Below are positions 58,633 to 64,000 of a stretch of 64,000 nucleotides of DNA, piece by piece (position 1 is the first letter of the stretch; each line of letters begins with the position of its first letter). The notes beneath the pieces are model-generated. The model made no database searches, had not been told where the DNA came from, and saw only the letters and a list, made by a program, of their open reading frames with translations. Made by a program: the position numbers and the translations under genes. The DNA comes from Mycobacteriaceae bacterium (GTDB lineage: Bacteria > Actinomycetota > Actinomycetes > Mycobacteriales > Mycobacteriaceae): assembly GCA_019749805.1 (NCBI GenBank), contig JAIEPH010000066.1, forward strand, positions 62,001 to 126,000, written 5' to 3'.

Positions 58633-59604
58633 TTAAGCGCCGGCGCCCGTCGAGGCTCCTGCCGCCGCGGCCGGGGCCGCCGGAGCCGCGGCTGCGGGGG
58701 CCGCACCTGCGACTGCCGGGGCACCCGCAGGCTTGACCGCCGACATGATCGCGGGCATCACCATGCCCTTGAGTAGGTCGATCGCCTGACCGGCGCCGAG
58801 CTGGTTGGCCATGCTCGACAGGTCGCCGATGATGCCGGTGCTGCCGCCGCCGGTGCTCGCCGGCATGGTCGCCAGCGACGGGTCACCCATTATCGGGTAC
58901 ATGCCCGCGCCGGGATCCAGCCCGATCGGCGCCGAGATCGGCACCTCGCCGGGGGCGGGCAGGGCGCTGGTGGCGAGCGGTGCCAGCGCCGGATCAGTGA
59001 GCGACGCGGCGGGCGTGGTCAGGCCGCCGGCGTCAGCCGTCGGGCTGGTCAAACCGGGGCTGGACAGCGACGGACTCGTCAGTGCGGGGTTGGCCAGCGC
59101 CGGATCGGTCAACGACGGACCGGTCGCGGTGAGACCGGGGACGGTTGCGCTCGGGACGTCAAGACCGGGTGTGGTCAGCCCCGGCGTGGTCAGCCCCGGC
59201 GTGGTCAGGCCCGGCGTGGTCAGGCCCGGCGTGGTCAGGCCCGGCGTGGTCAGGCCCGGCGTCGTCAGCCCGGGCGTGGTGAGGCCGGGGGTGGTGAGCG
59301 CAGGCGAGGTCAGGCCCGGTGAGGTCAGCGTCGTCGGCGCGCTCGCGCCGGTACCCGTCAGCACACCCGTCGGCATGGGCGGCAGGTTGATACCGAACTG
59401 CGAGAGACCCTGTGACAGCGCCGACATCAGCTCGTTGGGCAGGTCGGTGATCGTCGCGGCCTGGACGAATTCGCGTTTCTGGGGCTGCGGGTCGATGCTC
59501 GCGGACAATTCGGATACGGCGACTACAGCGGCTGGACTCGCGACTGCCAGGGCGGCGACTGCGCTCATGGCTGTCGAGAGCCTGCGTCGACGTCGGTTCG
59601 GCAC
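58633..59604 (-). CDS. erp: Exported repetitive protein Erp (PirG)
   Basis: The 323-residue protein starts with GTG (VPNRRRRRLSTAMSAVAALAVAS), a signal peptide with an Arg-rich n-region. AGGAG lies 7 nt upstream. Two Pro/Gly-rich repeat zones follow, the first with nine TTPGL units (about residues 104-148) and looser PGLTS/PALAN units after. A conserved hydrophobic C-terminus (MYPIMGDPSLATMPASTGGG, then AIDLLKGMVMPAIMSAV) closes. Erp is a cell-surface virulence factor in tubercle bacilli. The repeat number varies between species. Confidence 0.93.
   Translation of the reverse strand: MPNRRRRRLSTAMSAVAALAVASPAAVVAVSELSASIDPQPQKREFVQAATITDLPNELMSALSQGLSQFGINLPPMPTGVLTGTGASAPTTLTSPGLTSPALTTPGLTTPGLTTPGLTTPGLTTPGLTTPGLTTPGLTTPGLTTPGLDVPSATVPGLTATGPSLTDPALANPALTSPSLSSPGLTSPTADAGGLTTPAASLTDPALAPLATSALPAPGEVPISAPIGLDPGAGMYPIMGDPSLATMPASTGGGSTGIIGDLSSMANQLGAGQAIDLLKGMVMPAIMSAVKPAGAPAVAGAAPAAAAPAAPAAAAGASTGAGA
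59161..59295 (-). repeat. Nine tandem 15-nt repeats in erp
   Basis: Nine consecutive 15-nt units encode nine identical TTPGL pentapeptides. Units 59206-59250 are DNA-identical, and the outer ones differ at third positions, which suggests recent expansion of the central copies by slippage. Confidence 0.92.
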
Positions 59605-59774
59605 GGAAGTCTCCTCAATATATGGACTACGTCTGGCTAGGTATTCGTACGCGTTCGACGGTACTGGTGTGACTAATGAGACTGAAGTGACGATACGGAA
59701 TTGTGAGCCAATCTTGACCTGAGCGCCCTGTCGCAATTCGGGCGCAGGGCGGCCGTCGGATACCCTTGCTGCCG

Positions 59775-60983
59775 ATGACAGCTCGTTTCGATCTCCTTGT
59801 CGTCGGTTCCGGATTCTTCGGCCTGACGGTCGCCGAGCGCGTGGCATCGCAGCTGAACAAGCGTGTTCTGGTGCTCGACCGCCGACCGCACATCGGCGGC
59901 AACGCCTACTCGGAAGCCGAACCGCAGACCGGCATCGAGATCCACAAGTACGGCGCGCACCTTTTCCACACCTCCAACAAGCGGGTGTGGGACTACGTGC
60001 GCCAGTTCACCGACTTCACCGGTTACCAGCACCGCGTCTTCGCCATGCACAACGGGCAGGCCTACCAGTTCCCCATGGGGTTGGGCCTGGTGTCGCAGTT
60101 CTTCGGTAAGTACTTCACGCCGCATCAGGCTCGCCAGCTGATCGCCGAGCAGGCCGCCGAGATCGAGACCGACGACGCGCAGAACCTCGAAGAGAAGGCC
60201 ATCTCGCTGATCGGCCGCCCGCTCTATGAGGCGTTCGTCAAGGGCTACACCGCCAAGCAGTGGCAGACCGACCCCACGGAACTGCCCGCGGCCAACATCG
60301 CCCGGCTGCCGGTGCGCTACACGTTCGACAACCGCTACTTCAACGACACCTACGAGGGCCTTCCTGTCGAGGGCTACACCGCGTGGCTGGAGAACATGGC
60401 GGCCGACGACCGCATCGAGGTGCGGCTGAACACCGACTGGTTCGACGTGCGCGACGAGCTTCGCCGGGAGTCGCCGTCGGCTCCGGTTGTCTATACCGGC
60501 CCGCTGGACCGGTACTTCGACTATGTGGAAGGCCGGCTGGGTTGGCGCACACTCGATTTCGAACTCGAGGTACTGAGCGACTGCGGGGATTTTCAAGGCA
60601 CCCCCGTCATGAACTACAACGACCTCGACGTGCCCTACACCCGGATCCACGAGTTCCGGCACTTCCATCCCGAGCGGAAGTATCCGGAGGACAAGACCGT
60701 GATCATGCGGGAGTTCTCGCGCTTCGCCGATGACGACGACGAGCCGTACTACCCGATCAACACCGAGACCGATCGCGCCCTGCTCGCGGCCTACCGGGCG
60801 CGGGCCAAGGCCGAGACGGCCTCGGCGAAAGTGCTGTTCGGCGGACGCCTGGGCACCTATCAGTACCTCGACATGCACATGGCGATCGCCAGCGCATTGA
60901 ATATGTATGACAACACGCTCGCGCCGCACCTGCGTGACGGCGCGCCCCTTGCCGAACCTGGCACAGAAAGCAGTAGCGCATGA
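59775..60983 (+). CDS. glf: UDP-galactopyranose mutase
   Basis: Glf converts UDP-galactopyranose to UDP-galactofuranose for arabinogalactan synthesis. The 402-residue protein has the FAD motif VVGSGFFGLTVAERVA (about residues 8-23), the histidine loop HKYGAHLFHTSN, KGYTAKQW and PVMNYNDLDVPYTRIHEF. Conserved Arg and Tyr residues of the active site are present. The start MTARFDLL at 59775 is preferred; a TACCCT element 8 nt upstream may be its -10. It overlaps glfT2 by 4 nt. Confidence 0.97.
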   Translation: MTARFDLLVVGSGFFGLTVAERVASQLNKRVLVLDRRPHIGGNAYSEAEPQTGIEIHKYGAHLFHTSNKRVWDYVRQFTDFTGYQHRVFAMHNGQAYQFPMGLGLVSQFFGKYFTPHQARQLIAEQAAEIETDDAQNLEEKAISLIGRPLYEAFVKGYTAKQWQTDPTELPAANIARLPVRYTFDNRYFNDTYEGLPVEGYTAWLENMAADDRIEVRLNTDWFDVRDELRRESPSAPVVYTGPLDRYFDYVEGRLGWRTLDFELEVLSDCGDFQGTPVMNYNDLDVPYTRIHEFRHFHPERKYPEDKTVIMREFSRFADDDDEPYYPINTETDRALLAAYRARAKAETASAKVLFGGRLGTYQYLDMHMAIASALNMYDNTLAPHLRDGAPLAEPGTESSSA

Positions 60984-62938
60984 GTGACATCCCGTCCGGC
61001 GCGCTCGACGCCGGAGACACCAAGGCGGTCAGCCTGTTGGCGCGCGTCATCCTGCCGCGTCCCGGCGAACCGCTCGACGTCCGCAAGCTCTACCTCGACG
61101 AGTCGGACACCAACGCCCGTCGCGCCCATGCGCAGACGCGCACCACGCTGGAGATCGGCGCGGAATCCGAGGTGTCCTTCGCGACATATTTCAACGCCTT
61201 CCCGGCCAGCTATTGGCGCCGCTGGTCGACGCTGGAGTCGGTGGTGTTGCGCGTCGAGCTCACCGGCAGCGCCCGCGTCGACGTCTACCGCTCCAAGGCG
61301 ACCGGCGCCAGGATCACAGTCGGCGGTGAACCGATCAACAGCGGTGAAGGCGGAACCGGCGCTGAGTCCGATGTCGGCGCAAGCGCCTCCGTGGAGTTCG
61401 AGATCGACCTGTCGCCGTTCGAGGACGGCGGGTGGATCTGGTTCGACATCACCACCAACACCAACTCGACGCTGCACGGTGCGGGCTGGTACGCACCGGA
61501 CGTCGCGCCGGGGCGCGCCAACGTCGCCGTCGGAATCCCGACCTTCAACCGTCCGTCGGATTGCGTCAACGCTCTGACCGCGTTGACGTCGGATCCGTTG
61601 GTGGACAACGTGATCAGCGCGGTGATCGTGTCCGACCAGGGCACCAACAAGGTCAAGGACCACCCGGGGTTCGAGGCGGCCGCCGCCGCGCTGGGCAACC
61701 GGCTCTCGGTGCACAACCAGCCCAACCTCGGCGGCTCCGGCGGATACAGCCGGGTGATGTACGAGGCGCTGAAGAACACCGACTGTGAACAGATCCTGTT
61801 CATGGACGACGACATCCGCGTCGAGCCCGACTCGATCCTGCGGGCGCTCGCGCTGAACCGGTTCGCCAAGACACCGACGCTGGTCGGCGGTCAGATGCTC
61901 AACCTGCAGGAGCCGAGCCATCTGCATGTGATGGGCGAGATGGTCGATGCCGAGAACTTCATGTGGACCAATGCGGTCAATACCGAGTACGACCACAACT
62001 TCGCGAAGTATGCGCTCAGCGACGAAGAGGAATACCGCAGCCGACTGCTGCACCGCCGCATCGACGTCGACTACAACGGCTGGTGGATGTGCATGATCCC
62101 GCGGCAGGTCGCCGAGGAACTCGGCCAGCCGTTGCCGTTGTTCATCAAGTGGGACGATGCCGACTACGGCTTGCGGGCCGGCGAGCACGGCTATCCGACC
62201 GTCACGCTGCCCGGCGCCGCGATCTGGCACATGGCGTGGAGCGACAAGGACGACGCGATCGACTGGCAGGCGTACTTCCATCTGCGCAACCGGCTCGTGG
62301 TGGCGGCCATGCACTGGGACGGCAACGTCAGCGGGCTGATCGCCAGCCACTTCAAGGCGACCATCAAACATTTGATGTGCCTTGAGTATTCGACCGTCGC
62401 TATTCAGAACAAGGCGATGGACGACTTCCTGGCCGGGCCCGAGCACATCTTCTCGATCCTCGAGTCCGCGCTGCCCGAGGTGCGCGCGATGCGCCAGGAG
62501 TACCCGGACGCCGTGGTGTTGCCGAGCGCGACGTCCCTGCCGACGCCATCGGACAAGAAGTGGCGCAAGAAGGTGGCGATCCCCACCAACCCGCTGTCGA
62601 TCTCGTTGCGGCTGACCCGCGGGGTGCTGCACCAACTCAAGGCGCACGACCCCGAGCACCACCGTCGTCCGCAGATCAACGTCGCCACCCAGGACGCCCG
62701 GTGGTTCTCGCTGTGCAAGGTCGACGGCGTCACCGTCACCACCGCCGACGGCCGCGGTGTGGTGTACCGGCAACGCGATCGCGCGAAGGCCGCTGAGCTG
62801 CTTCGCGAATCGCTCAAACGGCAGGCGGAGCTCGCCCGCAGGTTCAATCGCATGCGCAGGGTGTACCGCGATGCGCTGCCGGTGCTCACGAGTAAGCAGA
62901 AATGGGAGACCGTCCTGCTCCCGTCGGCCGATGGCTGA
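60980..62938 (+). CDS. glfT2: Galactofuranosyltransferase GlfT2
   Basis: GlfT2 polymerises the galactan chain with alternating beta-(1-5) and beta-(1-6) linkages. The 652-residue protein is close in length to the M. tuberculosis enzyme. A beta-sandwich N-terminal region is followed by the GT2 domain: VAVGIPTFNRPSDC (about 174-187), the DDD metal motif in ILFMDDDIRV (about 275) and the catalytic acid region WDDADYGLRAGEHG with HMAWSDKDD. A helical C-terminal domain helps tetramer formation. It overlaps glf and the PAP2 gene, so all are one operon. Confidence 0.97.
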   Translation: MSDIPSGALDAGDTKAVSLLARVILPRPGEPLDVRKLYLDESDTNARRAHAQTRTTLEIGAESEVSFATYFNAFPASYWRRWSTLESVVLRVELTGSARVDVYRSKATGARITVGGEPINSGEGGTGAESDVGASASVEFEIDLSPFEDGGWIWFDITTNTNSTLHGAGWYAPDVAPGRANVAVGIPTFNRPSDCVNALTALTSDPLVDNVISAVIVSDQGTNKVKDHPGFEAAAAALGNRLSVHNQPNLGGSGGYSRVMYEALKNTDCEQILFMDDDIRVEPDSILRALALNRFAKTPTLVGGQMLNLQEPSHLHVMGEMVDAENFMWTNAVNTEYDHNFAKYALSDEEEYRSRLLHRRIDVDYNGWWMCMIPRQVAEELGQPLPLFIKWDDADYGLRAGEHGYPTVTLPGAAIWHMAWSDKDDAIDWQAYFHLRNRLVVAAMHWDGNVSGLIASHFKATIKHLMCLEYSTVAIQNKAMDDFLAGPEHIFSILESALPEVRAMRQEYPDAVVLPSATSLPTPSDKKWRKKVAIPTNPLSISLRLTRGVLHQLKAHDPEHHRRPQINVATQDARWFSLCKVDGVTVTTADGRGVVYRQRDRAKAAELLRESLKRQAELARRFNRMRRVYRDALPVLTSKQKWETVLLPSADG

Positions 62939-63452
62939 AAGGCCGCATGGCGAGGACGCCGCGCTGGTCGCCGTACAGTCTGCGCTCGCCGATCGTCCCG
63001 GCGTGCTGCCGGGCGCGCGTGCCCTGTCGCACTTCGGCGAGCACAGCATCGGGTGGCTCGTGGTCGCGGCGCTCGGCGCGCTGCTGCGGCCCACACGGCG
63101 AAAAGCATTCCTGACCGCCGGGGTGGCAGCGTTCGGAGCCCACGCGGCCGCCGTGGTGATCAAGCGCGTCGTGCGGCGCGAACGGCCCGACCACCCGGCG
63201 ATCGCCGTCAACGTCGGCACCCCGAGTCGGCTGAGTTTCCCTTCGGCGCACGCGACGTCGACCACCGCGGCGTCGATCCTGTTGGGCCGGGCCACCGGCC
63301 TGCCGTTGCCTGCGATCCTGGTGCCGCCAATGGCGTTGTCGCGGTTGGTGCTCGGTGTGCACTACCCGAGTGACGTGTTGACCGGCGTGGCGGTCGGCGC
63401 GGCCGTCGCGAAGGCGGTCACCATGGTCACAGAGCGGGCCGAAGGAGTCTGA
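62931..63452 (+). CDS. PAP2-family phosphatase (Rv3807c-like)
   Basis: The 173-residue membrane protein carries the PAP2 motifs KRVVRRERPDHP (about 80-90), PSAHATSTTAA and SRLVLGVHYPSDVLTG. These form a lipid phosphatase active site with two catalytic His. It is thought to dephosphorylate decaprenylphosphoryl-phosphoribose to give DPR in the arabinan precursor pathway, consistent with the downstream ubiA gene. ATG 62931 overlaps glfT2 by 8 nt and its stop overlaps the ubiA ATG by 1 nt. Confidence 0.92.
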   Translation: MAERPHGEDAALVAVQSALADRPGVLPGARALSHFGEHSIGWLVVAALGALLRPTRRKAFLTAGVAAFGAHAAAVVIKRVVRRERPDHPAIAVNVGTPSRLSFPSAHATSTTAASILLGRATGLPLPAILVPPMALSRLVLGVHYPSDVLTGVAVGAAVAKAVTMVTERAEGV

Positions 63453-64000
63453 TGAGCATCTCGAGCGAGAGCAGTGCAGAGAGCACCCCGCAGGTGAATC
63501 ACGAGCCGGTGCCCGAGAAGGGCCCACCGCGCAACCTCGTCACCGGGATCATCAAGGCACTCCGGCCGCGGCAGTGGGTCAAGAACGTCCTGGTGTTCGC
63601 CGCACCGGTGGCCGCACTCGGCGATGCGCGATACGCCTACGACTACCGCGAAGTCCTGGTTCAGGTGCTGTTGGCGTTCGTGGTGTTCAGCCTCGCCGCG
63701 TCGTGTGTGTACCTGGTGAACGACGCGAGGGACGTCGAGGCCGACCGGGCGCACCCGACCAAGCGGTTCCGCCCCATCGCCGCAGGCGTCGTTCCCGAGT
63801 GGTTGGCCTACACCCTGGCGGTAGCGCTCGGTGTCGCGTCCCTGGCGATCTCCTGGCTGGTGACGCCGAACCTGGCGCTGGTGATCGCGATCTACATCGC
63901 GATTCAGCTGGCGTACTGCTTCGGCCTCAAGCACCAGCCCGTCATCGACATCTGCATCGTCTCGTCGGGCTTTCTGATCCGTGCCATCGCCGGTGGTGTC
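63452..64000 (+). CDS. ubiA: Decaprenyl-phosphate 5-phosphoribosyltransferase (UbiA family), 5' part
   Basis: The frame begins at ATG 63452 (MSISSESSAES) and runs off the window. The first 183 residues show an N-terminal disordered stretch, then LVTGIIKALRPRQWVKNVLVF and the metal motif NDARDVEADRAHPTKRFRP (NDxxDxxxD), followed by more helices. This is DPPR synthase (Rv3806c), which transfers phosphoribose from PRPP to decaprenyl phosphate for arabinan. About a third of the C-terminus is outside. Confidence 0.93.
   Translation, partial: MSISSESSAESTPQVNHEPVPEKGPPRNLVTGIIKALRPRQWVKNVLVFAAPVAALGDARYAYDYREVLVQVLLAFVVFSLAASCVYLVNDARDVEADRAHPTKRFRPIAAGVVPEWLAYTLAVALGVASLAISWLVTPNLALVIAIYIAIQLAYCFGLKHQPVIDICIVSSGFLIRAIAGGV

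Noticed and set aside
59161..59295. CRISPR-like repeat array
   Set aside because: Repeats are contiguous 15-nt coding units without spacers inside erp.

Overview
This is a high-GC actinobacterial chromosome segment that reads as a Mycobacterium, most likely a Mycolicibacterium-type environmental species. The protein sequences match familiar mycobacterial genes in conserved order: espR, an Rv3850-like gene, the Lys/Ala/Pro-rich Hns-like protein, rraA, ethA/ethR, glpQ1, pheA, serS, tandem PlsC-type acyltransferases, an LGFP amidase, erp, glf, glfT2, a PAP2 phosphatase and ubiA (DPPR synthase). No rRNA, tRNA, transposase, integrase or CRISPR array was seen. Gene names come from recalled family and synteny knowledge, not from a database search.

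Layout. 1-3.95 kb: a bicupin (cut by the left edge), a tandem hotdog thioesterase and a copper P-type ATPase under a CsoR-type operator. 4.4-10.4 kb: gltBD glutamate synthase. 10.5-15 kb: polysaccharide deacetylase, a 46-aa gene, an F420-type oxidoreductase, and a K+/H+ antiporter divergent from a TrkA-like protein. 15.05-22.4 kb: an ArsR regulator and six overlapping genes for a membrane complex related to formate hydrogenlyase and complex I (Rv0081-Rv0087 type). Its large subunit has lost the nickel-binding cysteines. 22.4-25.3 kb: a TIGR03086-type protein, an HhH-PHP protein and DNA polymerase IV with a LexA-type box. 25.3-31.6 kb: ethR/ethA, rraA, a TipA-like MerR regulator, hns-like, copCD and an Rv3850-like gene.

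31.7-36.1 kb: a frameshifted Pro-rich secreted protein, an ImmA/IrrE metallopeptidase plus multi-TM protein pair convergent with espR, a cluster of GGCAA motifs upstream of espR, and a GDT1/UPF0016 exporter preceded by a yybP-ykoY (Mn2+) riboswitch. 36.2-38.2 kb: nickel superoxide dismutase with its maturation protease, a small membrane protein and a group of DnaA-box-like sites. 38.2-48.6 kb: rhodanese, DUF4328, glpQ1, LCP ligase, CPBP protease, an IdeR-box DUF2470 gene, pheA, a phosphoglycerate-mutase-family gene, a Cys-rich small protein, a minimal zincin, a septum-formation-type protein and serS. 48.6-54.3 kb: a probable catabolic cluster (TetR, two DapB-like dehydrogenases, an SDR, an MBL-Rieske protein and a PH-like protein). 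54.5-64 kb: cell-envelope genes ending in ubiA, cut by the right edge.

Regulation stands out. Several start codons lie 6-8 nt after a TANNNT -10 element (copB, merR, sodN, pheA, ethA, ethR), the usual layout of mycobacterial leaderless mRNAs, and several of these carry an operator over the promoter. Metal handling is a recurring theme: Cu (copB, copCD), Mn (riboswitch and GDT1), Ni (sodN) and Fe (IdeR box).
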